Part shown: in pieces, positions 25,348-34,081 of the stretch
How the letters are laid out: every line of letters starts with the position of its first letter
Numbering within the stretch: position 1 is the first letter of the stretch
Source: Microterricola pindariensis
GTDB taxonomy: Bacteria; Actinomycetota; Actinomycetes; Actinomycetales; Microbacteriaceae
Assembly (NCBI RefSeq): GCF_002936985.1
Contig: NZ_MPZN01000022.1
Coordinates: 1 to 53,003 of the forward strand
Direction of reading: 5' to 3'
DNA: 53,003 bases
The notes under the pieces: generated by a model
Told to the model about the DNA's origin: nothing
Databases searched by the model: none
The model's input: the letters and a program-made list of their open reading frames with translations, nothing else
Position numbers and translations under genes: made by a program

Positions 25348-25937
25348 TCGGCTTCTACCACCCCGGCCACTCACTGCTGCACCGCGCACCCGCGCTGCTG
25401 AAGCTCGGGCTGCTCTCGCTGCTGATCGCGGTGACCGTCGCGCTGCAGGAGCCCTGGCAGCTGGGCGTCGTCCTGGCCGTGGCCGTGCTGCTGGCGGCAT
25501 CCGCCCGCCTGCCGTTCCGGGCGCTCTGGCGCCAGGTCTCCCCCGTGCTCTGGGTGCTGGCGATCGCCGTGCCGATCCAACTGCTCTTCGCCGACTGGGT
25601 GATGGCGGTCATGATGGGCGGGCGGCTGCTCATCGCGGTGCTGCTGGCCGCGCTGTTCACGCTGACCACGACGGTCGGCGCCGTGCTCGACGCCTGCGAG
25701 CAGCTGCTCCGCCCCCTGCGTCGCTGGGTGGACACCGACCGCATCGGCCTGCTGCTGGCCCTCACCATCCGCTCGATCCCGGTGATCGCGGCGATCGTCG
25801 GCGAGGTGATGGAGGCCCGCAAGGCCCGGGGAACGCAGGGCTCGGTGATGTCGCTCGCCGTGCCGGTGATCGTGCGCTCCCTGCAGAGCGCCGAGGCGCT
25901 CGGCGACGCCCTCATCGCCCGCGGCTTCGACGACTGA
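25344..25937 (+). CDS. bioN: Biotin ECF transporter transmembrane protein BioN
   Basis: BioN is the transmembrane coupling (T) component of the biotin ECF transporter. The 197 residues start at a GTG that overlaps the bioM stop (GTGA). About five hydrophobic helices are seen. The C-terminal coupling motifs are visible as an Ala-Arg-Gly type EARKARGTQG and the end ALIARGFDD, which link to BioM. It ends the operon; a small hairpin follows 44 nt downstream. Length is normal for BioN/EcfT proteins of this type. Confidence 0.9.
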   Translation: MIGFYHPGHSLLHRAPALLKLGLLSLLIAVTVALQEPWQLGVVLAVAVLLAASARLPFRALWRQVSPVLWVLAIAVPIQLLFADWVMAVMMGGRLLIAVLLAALFTLTTTVGAVLDACEQLLRPLRRWVDTDRIGLLLALTIRSIPVIAAIVGEVMEARKARGTQGSVMSLAVPVIVRSLQSAEALGDALIARGFDD

Positions 25938-25980
25938 CGCTGTCGCGCCGCCCCTGTCGCGCCGCCCCCGTCGCCCTGAC

Positions 25981-25997
25981 CCCCTGTCGCACAGGGG
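25981..25997 (+). terminator. Small terminator-like hairpin after bioN
   Basis: CCCCTGT, loop CGC and ACAGGGG form a 7-bp stem. It follows a stretch where CTGTCGCGCCGCCCC is nearly duplicated (25938-25972). No T-run is present, so its strength is uncertain. Confidence 0.5.
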
Positions 25998-26072
25998 CCC
26001 GGCGGCCTACCCTGAACGGGCAGGGCCGCGCGCTCAGCGCGGCCGGCAGCTCAGAGCAGAGAGGTCAGTCTC

Positions 26073-26474
26073 ATGGACTGGAAGATCGAACTGGTGGCCA
26101 TCCCCGTCACGGATGTCGACCGCGCGAAGGCGTTCTACGTCGACCAGGTGGGCTTCAACGCCGACCACGACATCGTCGTGACCGACGAGCTGCGGTTCGT
26201 GCAGCTGACACCGCCGGGCTCCGCCTGCTCCATCGTGCTCGGCACGGGAATCACCGAGATGCCGCCCGGCTCGCAGAAGGGCGTGCAGATCGTGGTGCCG
26301 AATGCCGAGGAGGCCCTGGCCCACCTGCGCGAGCGCGGCGTGACCGCCAGCGACATCGACCCGCAGCCGTGGGGGCGATTCGTCTACTTCTCCGACCCGG
26401 ACGGCAACAGCTGGGCGCTGCAGGAGCTGCCGCCCCGCGACGGGGCCGGCGCGGCGCCCGACTACGCCGTCTGA
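26073..26474 (+). CDS. VOC (glyoxalase/dioxygenase-like) family protein
   Basis: This 133-residue protein has the vicinal-oxygen-chelate fold. The N-terminal repeat starts IELVAIPVTDVDRAKAFYVDQVGF, and the second half contains WGRFVYFSDPDGNSWALQEL, the usual C-terminal signature. Such proteins are metal-dependent lyases, dioxygenases or antibiotic-binding proteins; the exact activity cannot be told. The ATG at 26073 follows AGAGAGG at a good distance. It stands alone between the bio operon hairpin and the tRNA. Confidence 0.88.
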   Translation: MDWKIELVAIPVTDVDRAKAFYVDQVGFNADHDIVVTDELRFVQLTPPGSACSIVLGTGITEMPPGSQKGVQIVVPNAEEALAHLRERGVTASDIDPQPWGRFVYFSDPDGNSWALQELPPRDGAGAAPDYAV

Positions 26475-26529
26475 GCCGCCGGCCGCGGGCCGCAGGGTGC
26501 GGGCTGCGGGCCCGTCGCGGCCCGTGTCG

Positions 26530-26567
26530 TGTCTCGCGGCACGCGGTATGTCGGGGGCCGCGAGACA
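26530..26567. repeat. 11-bp inverted repeat after the VOC gene
   Basis: TGTCTCGCGGC and GCCGCGAGACA are perfect complements around a 16-nt loop, 56 nt after the VOC stop. It may terminate the VOC transcript. The surrounding 26475-26628 holds no gene. Confidence 0.5.
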
Positions 26568-26628
26568 GAACGCGGGCCGCGACGAGAAATTTCCCGATCG
26601 ACGAGAACACTCCGTGCCCGTTAACGAG

Positions 26629-26660
26629 AAAACCCCGGCCTCTCGCGAGACCGGGGTTTT
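26629..26660. terminator. Intrinsic terminator of tRNA-Lys, possibly bidirectional
   Basis: AAAACCCCGG and CCGGGGTTTT form a perfect 10-bp stem with a 12-nt loop that itself contains TCTCG-CGAGA. A T-run follows the stem on both strands. It begins 2 nt after the tRNA 3' end on the minus strand. Confidence 0.88.
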
Positions 26661-26662
26661 GG

Positions 26663-26738
26663 TGGTGCACCCCCTCGGACTTGAACCGAGAACCCACTGA
26701 TTAAGAGTCAGTTGCTCTGCCGATTGAGCTAGAGGTGC
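26663..26738 (-). tRNA. tRNA-Lys (anticodon CTT), CCA encoded
   Basis: On the minus strand the acceptor 5' strand GCACCTC pairs with GGGGTGC (one G-U). The anticodon loop is CTCTTAA flanked by ACTGA/TCAGT, giving anticodon CUU for lysine. The T arm is CTCGG-TTCAAGT-CCGAG and the 3' CCA is in the DNA. The length is 76 nt including CCA. A strong terminator follows directly. Confidence 0.97.
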
Positions 26739-26740
26739 GT

Positions 26741-26774
26741 ATCTTGGCCCGTTTTGCGCTTCCCGGGCCGAGAT
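26741..26774. other. Hairpin just upstream of tRNA-Lys
   Basis: ATCTTGGCCCG and CGGGCCGAGAT pair with one mismatch around a 12-nt loop, 3 nt before the tRNA 5' end. It could be part of the precursor tRNA leader or a promoter-region structure. Confidence 0.4.
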
Positions 26775-26853
26775 AAAACATTACCATCTGATTTCTGAGC
26801 TGGCGAATCGTCAGATCCCGGGAGTGTCGGAACGGCCGTTCCGTCTGCGCCGA

Positions 26854-26859
26854 TAGGCT
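26854..26859 (+). promoter_or_regulatory. Candidate -10 of a leaderless hisN transcript
   Basis: TAGGCT fits TANNNT and ends 6 nt before the hisN GTG, which lacks a ribosome binding site. A palindrome GGAACGGCCGTTCC at 26829-26842 lies where a regulator or the -35 region would be. Confidence 0.4.
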
Positions 26860-26865
26860 GCTTCT

Positions 26866-27660
26866 GTGAATTCAGCAGCGAACTCGCCCCTGGCGCTTGA
26901 CCTCATCCTCGCACAAGAACTGGCCGACATCGCCGACGCGATCTCGTTCGATCGCTTCCGCTCGAACGACCTCGAGATCTCGACCAAGCCCGACCGCACC
27001 TTCGTGACGGATGCCGACCAGGCCGTCGAGCGGGCCATCCGCGCCCGCATCGCCGAGGCCCGCCCCGACGACGGCATCCTCGGCGAGGAGTACGGCACCG
27101 AGGGCGAGAGCACCCGGCAGTGGATCATCGACCCGATCGATGGGACCGCGAACTTCCTGCGCGGGGTGCCCGTCTGGGCCACCCTCATCTCGCTGAGCGT
27201 CGACGGCCACCCCGTGCTCGGCGTCGTCAGCGCGCCCGCCATGGCCTCGCGCTGGTGGGCGGCATCCGGCGGCGGCGCCTTCATCCAGGAGGGCGACGCC
27301 GCACCGCGCCCGCTGCGCGTGAGCGGCGTGCGCGAGCTCGCCGACGCCTCGCTCAGCTTCAACAGCATCGCCCAGTGGGATGAGGCCGGCTACCTGGACC
27401 GACTGATCGCGCTGACCCGCTCCGTCTGGCGCGACCGGGCATACGGCGACATGTGGTCGTACATGCTGCTCGCCGAGGGCCTCATCGACGTGGCCGGCGA
27501 GTTCGACGTGAAGCCCTACGACCTGGCGGCCCTGGTGCCGATCGTCGAGGAGGCCGGCGGCCGGTTCACCTCGGTGACCGGCGAGCCTGGACCATGGCAC
27601 GGCAACGCGCTGGCCAGCAACGGCCTGCTGCACGAGGCCGTGCTCGACGCCCTGAAGTAG
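26866..27660 (+). CDS. hisN: Histidinol-phosphatase, inositol monophosphatase family
   Basis: HisN hydrolyses histidinol phosphate in histidine synthesis. The 264-residue protein carries the Mg2+-binding motifs of the IMPase family: GEEYG (Glu region near 70), IIDPIDGTANFLRG (86-99), and a C-terminal acidic motif EFDVKPYDLAALVPIVEEAGG. This version (SDP/PIDGTANF, 264 residues) fits actinobacterial HisN better than inositol phosphatase SuhB, though the substrate should be tested. The GTG at 26866 has no clear ribosome site and may be translated from a leaderless mRNA. The gene stands alone after tRNA-Lys. Confidence 0.85.
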   Translation: MNSAANSPLALDLILAQELADIADAISFDRFRSNDLEISTKPDRTFVTDADQAVERAIRARIAEARPDDGILGEEYGTEGESTRQWIIDPIDGTANFLRGVPVWATLISLSVDGHPVLGVVSAPAMASRWWAASGGGAFIQEGDAAPRPLRVSGVRELADASLSFNSIAQWDEAGYLDRLIALTRSVWRDRAYGDMWSYMLLAEGLIDVAGEFDVKPYDLAALVPIVEEAGGRFTSVTGEPGPWHGNALASNGLLHEAVLDALK

Positions 27661-27793
27661 GCGCCCGCGGCCGCGGCGGTGCTCCGCTCCTCGCCGAGCG
27701 ATCTGCGTCCCCCCGATTTGCCCCGGACTGGACCCACCGATACCATCCCCATTTGGGGGTAGACGCCCCCGTCCACCCTGCAGATGGAGCATC

Positions 27794-28321
27794 GTGAACA
27801 CTTCGACACTTGCCCGCTTCGCCCGCCACACCGGCGCCGTGGCGGCCGCAGCCGCCCTGGCCATCACGCTGAGCGGCTGCTCCGTGTTGCAGGGCGTCCT
27901 CGGACCCACTGCGGCCCCGCCCGTGCGTGACGCGGCGACGCAGGAGATCACCGAGTCCGGCCAGGCCGACGTGTTCTCGATCCAGGTGGGCGATTGCATG
28001 AACGAGGTCAGCGGCGACACCGTCTACGACGTCCCCGTCGTGCCGTGCGGCGAGCCGCACGACGAGGAGGCCTACTTCGAGCACACCTTCACCGTCGCCG
28101 AGTTCCCCGGCGACGACGCCGTCTACGATGAGGCACTCGACGCCTGCTACGTCGCGTTCCCCGCTTTCGCGGGCATCTCCTACGAGGAGTCCACTCTCGA
28201 CTTCTACCCGTTCACGCCGACGAAGGAGAGCTGGGAGCAAGCCGACGACCGCGTCGTCACCTGCATGATCTACGACCCGTCCGCACGGACCACCGGGTCG
28301 CTCGCGGGCGCGGCCCGCTAG
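27794..28321 (+). CDS. Septum-formation-family lipoprotein
   Basis: This 175-residue secreted lipoprotein has a signal peptide (AVAAAAALAITLSGC) with lipobox LSGC around residue 33. The mature part contains VGDCMNEVSGDTVYDVPVVPCG, with GEPHDEEAYFEHTF and further conserved cysteines (DACYVAFPAFAG, VVTCMIYD). This is the pattern of the actinobacterial septum-formation (PF13845-like) domain, usually disulfide-bonded. GTG at 27794 is used, with GGAG just upstream. The cellular role of this domain is poorly defined. A strong hairpin follows. Confidence 0.8.
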   Translation: MNTSTLARFARHTGAVAAAAALAITLSGCSVLQGVLGPTAAPPVRDAATQEITESGQADVFSIQVGDCMNEVSGDTVYDVPVVPCGEPHDEEAYFEHTFTVAEFPGDDAVYDEALDACYVAFPAFAGISYEESTLDFYPFTPTKESWEQADDRVVTCMIYDPSARTTGSLAGAAR

Positions 28322-28333
28322 TCGCCCGGTGGC

Positions 28334-28389
28334 AGACGGGTGAGGGGTGCGACCGCCCGGCCGCACCCCTCACCCGTCTCCGGCGCCGA
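28334..28389. terminator. Bidirectional 18-bp hairpin between convergent genes
   Basis: AGACGGGTGAGGGGTGCG pairs perfectly with CGCACCCCTCACCCGTCT across a 20-nt loop. It lies between the septum-formation lipoprotein and the peroxidase stops and can terminate both. Confidence 0.8.
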
Positions 28390-28416
28390 CTCCCCCTACG
28401 GAGCCCGCGCCACCGG

Positions 28417-31400
28417 CTACGGAGACGGCGCGACAGGCACGTCCGTGACCGGACCGACCGCCGCCGACGTGTTCGCCTCCTCCGTGCCGAGATCATCGGT
28501 GTAGCGCACAACCACGCGGATGCCGGCACCGACGTCTGCCGCCTTCAGCAGGTAGGCGGTGCCGCCGGCCCCGGCGATCACCTCGTGGGTGGCGAAGCCG
28601 TCCAGCGAGCGCTGCCATTCGTAGACGATGCCGGCCTCGGCCGCCTCGGCCAGGCCGTCCCCGTCGGTGAACGGCTGGGCGAGGAGCCCGGCCCCGACGT
28701 GCAGGCCCTCTGCGGTGCGCAGCACGACCTCCGACGGGACGTCGTTGACGTTGGCCACCGTGTCGGCCGTGGTCTCTGACACGATCGCCCGCACCCGGCC
28801 GTCCGGCCCGGTGTAGTTGACGACGACGCGCAGCACGGAGCCCACCGCGGCATCCGTGACCGGCCACGTGCTCTCCGTCAGCGTGCCCGGGTTCGGCCCC
28901 GTGCTCTGCAGGAGTTCCCACTCGCCGATGTCGTTGCCGTCGCCCGGCTCGCCCGCGTACCAGTGGTAGCGCACGTTGCTGACGCCCGCGGTGTCGAACG
29001 GAGCCCCGCCGAGGCCGAGCATCGTCGCCGTCACCGGCTTATCCTCCGCCAGGGGTGCCTCGTAGCTGAGCGCCACGGCGCCCTCTGCGACGCAGGCCGC
29101 CCCGGTGGCGAACTCGTAGCATCCGTCGCTGAACTGGATCCGCTCGAAGTTGCGGACGATGTCTGCCCCTTCGCTCTCCTCCGGCTCGGCCGCACCGGAG
29201 TGCAACACCCTGTAGTAGCCGGAGCCGGGCACCGTCTCGGTGATGGAGTACTCGCTCATGCTGCCGAGGTACACCACCGTGTCGATCGAGTCGGTTGCCT
29301 GGTCCTCCTCGATGGCCCGCTCGATGTCGATGTCTCCCGGGTTGATCTCGCCGGCGAAGATCGCGGCGTGCAGCTGGCGCGCACTGTCGAACTTCTGGCC
29401 GGTCGGGAGGTGCACCAGCTGTGTGCGCAGGTAGGCGTCGCCGTCGAGGAAGTCGTCGCCCTCGCGCCCCTCGATGGTGTCGTTGCCGGCACCGCCGATC
29501 AGGATGTTGCTGACGCCGTCGCTGTCCACGGCGAGCGGGTTGTCCATGAAGCGCAGCGCGTAGTCCTCATGGGCGCCCCCGGGGCGCAGGAGCGCCTCGA
29601 GTCCGGCGACCAGGTCGAGGCTGGCCTCCGTCGCCTTCTCGAGCACCGCATCGGAGTCACGGTACTCGTCGGGCAGCTTGCGGGAGCCGCGCAGGGTGTC
29701 GTCCCCGGAACCGCCGGAGAGGGCCTCCAGCTGGTCGAAGCGCGCACGCACCGCGATCGCGCCGGGTGCGGTGAGGCGGTTGACCATCATGTCGGCGGTG
29801 ACCGGCATCTTCGTCCCGTAGTACGTCAGCCAGTCGAAGCCCAGGTTGCCGAGGTAGCGGTCGGTGCCGAGGGCCTGGCCGACGAGGATGTCGTCGCCGC
29901 CCTCACCCTCCACATCGTCGTTGCCGCTGCCGCCGATGACGACGTCCGCGCCTCCTGTCGTGTCGTTCTGGAACTGGTTGCCGTTGTCTCCCTGCAGCAG
30001 GTCGCCGTGCTTCCCGCCCTCGACCCAGTCGTTGCCCTCGCCGCCGAAGACGATCATCCGCCCGGCTCCGCCGACCGTGATGTCATCGCCGGTCCCGGCG
30101 AAGGTGGTGTTGTCGGTGTCGCCGCCGGAGACCAGGTAGTCGTCGCCGTGGCTGCCGAACAGCAGGTTGATCCCGGGTCCGCCGTCCAGGGCGTCGTTGC
30201 CGAGGCCGCCCTTGAGGTTGTCGTCGCCGAAGCTGTCGGTGAGGATGTCGTCGCCGCTGTTGCCGAGCAGCAGGTCGTTGCCGTCGCCGCCCTCGATCCG
30301 GTCGTTGCCGCCGTTGCCGAACAGCGAGTCGTCGCCCTGGCCGCCGCGCATCCTGTCCTCGGCCTCTGTGCCGTGGATCTCGATGTGCTCGTCACCCGCC
30401 CAGCGGTAGGTGCCGTCGAGCATCTGCGAGAACTTCGCGAGATCCGCCGGCAGCGGGTTCGGGATGGCATCGAGGTCGATCATCGGGTCCTGCACCGAGA
30501 AGATGTTCGCGGGCAGGTCGGTGGCGGCCGTGTTGCGCTTGATCAGGTCGGAGAAGGAGCTGGCCTCCAGCGCCGCGAACAGCTGCTGCCCCTGGTTGCG
30601 GAACAGGTAGTAGAAGCGATCGCCGAACTGCAGGTTCTCGAGTTGCCGCTCGAAGACGACGTTGAACGTCGATCCGAGCATCCCCCCGAAGGGGTTGAGA
30701 GCCTCGGCGAGTCCGCCGACCCACATGTCGATGTCTCCGAGGCCGGTGGGGTCGACGCCCGCGGCATCCGCGGCCCAGGTGCCGACGCCGTTCATGAACT
30801 CGAGCCGGTCGTCGGGTGCGACGATGTTGGGGTCGATCGCGGCCTCCATGTCTGCCTGCACCGAGACGTTCACCACGGCGTCGCCACCGAGGACGACGAC
30901 CTTGGTGACGCCGAGGCGCCGCAGCTCGGCCTTGACGGCCGGCAGCAGCTCGGCGCTCGGCACGAGCAGCAGAGGCGCGTTGTTCGCCGCAGCGACGGGG
31001 GCAGCGGCCAGGGCATCCGGGAAGTTCGCGCCCGTCGCGATGTACGCCGTCGTCGCCCCCTTCGGCAGTGACGCGCGGCTGTTCTCGATGGCGGTGTCGT
31101 AGCGGTCGGCGCCCGCAATCCGCACCACCTTGCCGTCGGTGAACTTTCGCAGGCCGGCGGCGACAGAGGGCGAGATGACGCTTGTTCCGCCGAGCACGAC
31201 GATCTTGGTCGGCTTGAGCCTCGTCAGCTCTGCGGCCGTCGCCGCGGGAATCGCCCCGTCGGCCACCAGGAGCACCGGCCCCCGGCCCTCGGTGGTCCCC
31301 TCGGCGCCCGCCGCAGCGGATGCCGCCAAGGCGTCGGGGAAGTTCGCCCCGGTCGCGATGTAGGCCACACCGGCCTTTCCGCGGAAGGTCGCGGCGCTCA

Positions 31401-34068
31401 CGGCGGCGGCCGTCTCATACCGGTCGGCTCCGGCCAGACGCGTGACCGGCCCCGAGGTGAAAGCACTCAGCGTCTCGAACACCGCGGGGTCAACGACGTG
31501 CTCCCCGCCCAGCACCGTGATGCTCTGTGGTTGGAGCCGCGCGAGTTCTGCCGCCGTCGCCCGCGGGAGGCCCGCGGTATGGGTGAGCAGGATCGGTGCG
31601 TTGGCGATCGCGGCCGCGGGGCCGCCGGAGAGCGCGTCGGGGAAGTTCGTTCCGACGGTCACGAACGCTGTCTTGACGCCGGGCTCGAAGTTCGCCCGGC
31701 TGAGCAGCGCGGCGGTGTCGAAGCGGTCGGCTCCGCCGAAGCGGGCCGACAGCGGCACCGGCGCCGGCGTGCCGTTCACGAGCAGTTCGGCGGCCTCCCG
31801 CTTGGCGGCCATCGTGGTGGCGTCCGCCACGCTGGGGTGCCGGCCATAGGCGGCGACGAAGTTCACCAGTGAGGCGTTGCTGCCGGTGCGGCCGAAGTTG
31901 TCCCCGGTCTTGAGGTTGAGGCCGAAGTCGACCCAGTTCTCGTAGGGGCGGAGCACCGAGTCGCCGCTGGCGGCGTACAGCGTCTGCCGCGCCGTCTGCA
32001 GCGACGGCACACCGGCATCCCTGGCACGCACCAGGTTGATCGTGGCCAGGTCCAGCGGCAGCCCGAGCAGGTTGTTGCGGAGCGTGTCGACGATGAACTC
32101 GTCGATCTGGTTGGCGACCTGGTCTGTCGTCCCGTTCACGATCGATCCGGCGGCCTCGTCGGGTGAGAGCGCGCCGTCGTTGTCGAAGCTGCGCGGGTTC
32201 AGGAATCCGTCCAGCAGGGGCACGTCGCTCGTCCCGAAGTCTCTGCGCGCGACATCCTCGGTCATCATGGAGTGGCCGAAGCGGTAGACGACGTGGGCGA
32301 ACTCGGCCACGATGGCCGGGTCGATGGTGCCGTCATAGCTGTTCTCGTTGAAGACGACGGCGTCGATGGAGGGCTGGATCGTGCGGGCGTACTCCTCGAA
32401 CACGAGGTGCTGGTACTGCATCTCGGTGACGAAGCGCGCGGCCTGGAAGAGGCGCTGCGCATAGCTCCAGTTGTCGGCTTCCGCACCCGGCAGCCTGTCG
32501 CTCTCGCGCAGCGCCGGCCAGTTGTTCGCCTCGCCGAGGTAGGCCTTCTTCAGCTCGGCGTTCTCCGGCTTGTTCAGCAGCGACTCGATCTCGCCGATCA
32601 TGCGGTTGTGCTCCGAGTGGAACACGTGGTGCACGGCGGTCAGGCCGATGTTCTCGTTGCCGCGGCCGTCGCCGGTGGCGAAGTGCTCGCCGAGCGTGAC
32701 GTTGTCGTAGCCGGTCAGCACGAGCTCGCCGGAGGCGTCCCGCACGGGGTCGCCGTTTCCGTCCAGCGCGACGCTCGGCGTGGCGCCGTGGGCGATGTCG
32801 TCGAGGAAGGCGTGGCCCGTGCCCGCGGCATCCGCCGTCGAGATCGGCGCCTGGATGTTGCCCTCCACCGGGCCGGCGAGGGTGACCAGCACCGGCAGGC
32901 CGTTCTCACCCGGCAGGAAGTTGCCGTAGAGGTCGGTGGCCAGCAGCGGGACGTCGAGCACGTCGGCGTCGCCGAGGTTGATGCCGAGCACCGTCTGTGC
33001 CTGGGCCTTGATGTCGTTCCAGGTGGCCAGGCCGGCGCGGCTGCCGTCGGGCTGGCGCCCGTCCAGCAGCCGGCCGGTGTCGACCGGCTTGCCGCCGACC
33101 AGCTCGTACTCGCGCAGGAAGACCTGGTGCGAGGGGTGCGAGGTGTAGGTCTGGTTCTGGTCGACGTAGGGGGTGGTCTGGTTGTTGTGCGAGGTGCCGT
33201 TCGGGTCCTGCTCCCCCGCCTCGTTGAAGCGCGTTGCCCGCGTCAGCGTGAGGAAGTTCGTGCGGCTGCCGGCGACGTAGAGCGGGTCATCCGGCTGCAG
33301 CGGCACCACGATTGTGCCGTTCTCGCCCTTGTTCACCAGGTCGAGGCCGTGGTCGAAGAACTGGCCGAAGAAGCCCAGCCACGTGTTGAACGGGGCGGAG
33401 AGCCCCTCGTCCGGAGAGGTGTTCGGGATGAACAGCCGCCCCGTCGCCAGGTCCTCTGTCGACCCCGGTGTGTTCACGGCGGCGTTCAGCGCTGCCGGAT
33501 TGCCGCGGGTCTGGTCGACGATCAGGTTGCTGATGGTGCGCGGGTCGGAGTCGTAGACGAATCCGTCGTTCATGGCGTAGCAGGTGGATGCCGGGTCGGC
33601 ACAGGCGCTGGTGTCGCCGGTCTGCGGCGGGGCGGCCGCCGGCGCGGGGTCGGCCTGGCGCCACTCCTGCGGCAGCAGCTGGGGGAAGACGCGGTCTGCG
33701 GCGCCGTAGTCCTGCTGCCCGGCGACCAGGTTGTTGAACGAGCCGTCGACGGTGCGCAGCCCCATCGGGAGGGCGGGCGACGGAACGCATTTGCCGCTGA
33801 CGTCGGTGATCTCGTCGCAGAGCAGCGCCCCGCCGGCGGCGTGCGCCTCGGCTATCTGGATCTGTCGCAGGATGAACGCCAGGTCCTCCTCGACGATGCG
33901 GAAGGAGGGGTTCGTGTCCGTCGCGACGGCCTGGGCCGGCAGCGCGTTCTGGGTGATGCTCCCACCGAGCGCGACGGCGACGGTCGCGATGACGGCGATG
34001 ACGAGTCGTCGGCGGGAATGCCGCCGCTCATGCACCAGCGGCGAGTGGGTCTGAGGCAAGTTCAACAC
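28417..34068 (-). CDS. Giant secreted animal-type haem peroxidase with inserted CWB2 repeats and RTX tail
   Basis: This 1,883-residue secreted protein should oxidise substrates with peroxide at the cell surface. A signal peptide (VIAVIATVAVALGG...AQA) spans about 20-48. The peroxidase keeps GQFFDHGLDL (distal Gln236, His240), DGRGNENIGLTAVHHVF with the catalytic Arg469, SEHNR, and YRFGHSMM with proximal His599. Three cell-wall-binding type 2 repeats (about 776-1075, each with GADRYDTA and ATGANFPDALA signatures) interrupt it. Peroxidase sequence resumes at DDRLEFMNGVGTWAADAAGV and FGDRFYYLFR (to about 1217). Calcium-binding RTX nonapeptides (GGxGxDxLxG) follow at 1232-1402 and in a second patch, then two Ig-like domains. 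GTG at 34068 has GGAGGG 7 nt before it. Confidence 0.92.
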   Translation of the reverse strand: MLNLPQTHSPLVHERRHSRRRLVIAVIATVAVALGGSITQNALPAQAVATDTNPSFRIVEEDLAFILRQIQIAEAHAAGGALLCDEITDVSGKCVPSPALPMGLRTVDGSFNNLVAGQQDYGAADRVFPQLLPQEWRQADPAPAAAPPQTGDTSACADPASTCYAMNDGFVYDSDPRTISNLIVDQTRGNPAALNAAVNTPGSTEDLATGRLFIPNTSPDEGLSAPFNTWLGFFGQFFDHGLDLVNKGENGTIVVPLQPDDPLYVAGSRTNFLTLTRATRFNEAGEQDPNGTSHNNQTTPYVDQNQTYTSHPSHQVFLREYELVGGKPVDTGRLLDGRQPDGSRAGLATWNDIKAQAQTVLGINLGDADVLDVPLLATDLYGNFLPGENGLPVLVTLAGPVEGNIQAPISTADAAGTGHAFLDDIAHGATPSVALDGNGDPVRDASGELVLTGYDNVTLGEHFATGDGRGNENIGLTAVHHVFHSEHNRMIGEIESLLNKPENAELKKAYLGEANNWPALRESDRLPGAEADNWSYAQRLFQAARFVTEMQYQHLVFEEYARTIQPSIDAVVFNENSYDGTIDPAIVAEFAHVVYRFGHSMMTEDVARRDFGTSDVPLLDGFLNPRSFDNDGALSPDEAAGSIVNGTTDQVANQIDEFIVDTLRNNLLGLPLDLATINLVRARDAGVPSLQTARQTLYAASGDSVLRPYENWVDFGLNLKTGDNFGRTGSNASLVNFVAAYGRHPSVADATTMAAKREAAELLVNGTPAPVPLSARFGGADRFDTAALLSRANFEPGVKTAFVTVGTNFPDALSGGPAAAIANAPILLTHTAGLPRATAAELARLQPQSITVLGGEHVVDPAVFETLSAFTSGPVTRLAGADRYETAAAVSAATFRGKAGVAYIATGANFPDALAASAAAGAEGTTEGRGPVLLVADGAIPAATAAELTRLKPTKIVVLGGTSVISPSVAAGLRKFTDGKVVRIAGADRYDTAIENSRASLPKGATTAYIATGANFPDALAAAPVAAANNAPLLLVPSAELLPAVKAELRRLGVTKVVVLGGDAVVNVSVQADMEAAIDPNIVAPDDRLEFMNGVGTWAADAAGVDPTGLGDIDMWVGGLAEALNPFGGMLGSTFNVVFERQLENLQFGDRFYYLFRNQGQQLFAALEASSFSDLIKRNTAATDLPANIFSVQDPMIDLDAIPNPLPADLAKFSQMLDGTYRWAGDEHIEIHGTEAEDRMRGGQGDDSLFGNGGNDRIEGGDGNDLLLGNSGDDILTDSFGDDNLKGGLGNDALDGGPGINLLFGSHGDDYLVSGGDTDNTTFAGTGDDITVGGAGRMIVFGGEGNDWVEGGKHGDLLQGDNGNQFQNDTTGGADVVIGGSGNDDVEGEGGDDILVGQALGTDRYLGNLGFDWLTYYGTKMPVTADMMVNRLTAPGAIAVRARFDQLEALSGGSGDDTLRGSRKLPDEYRDSDAVLEKATEASLDLVAGLEALLRPGGAHEDYALRFMDNPLAVDSDGVSNILIGGAGNDTIEGREGDDFLDGDAYLRTQLVHLPTGQKFDSARQLHAAIFAGEINPGDIDIERAIEEDQATDSIDTVVYLGSMSEYSITETVPGSGYYRVLHSGAAEPEESEGADIVRNFERIQFSDGCYEFATGAACVAEGAVALSYEAPLAEDKPVTATMLGLGGAPFDTAGVSNVRYHWYAGEPGDGNDIGEWELLQSTGPNPGTLTESTWPVTDAAVGSVLRVVVNYTGPDGRVRAIVSETTADTVANVNDVPSEVVLRTAEGLHVGAGLLAQPFTDGDGLAEAAEAGIVYEWQRSLDGFATHEVIAGAGGTAYLLKAADVGAGIRVVVRYTDDLGTEEANTSAAVGPVTDVPVAPSP

Positions 34069-34081
34069 GGCGGATCCCTCC

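Noticed and set aside
26475-26628. Possible small gene after the VOC gene
   Set aside because: Only GC-rich hairpins and repeats are seen; no start with a ribosome site and no protein-like composition.
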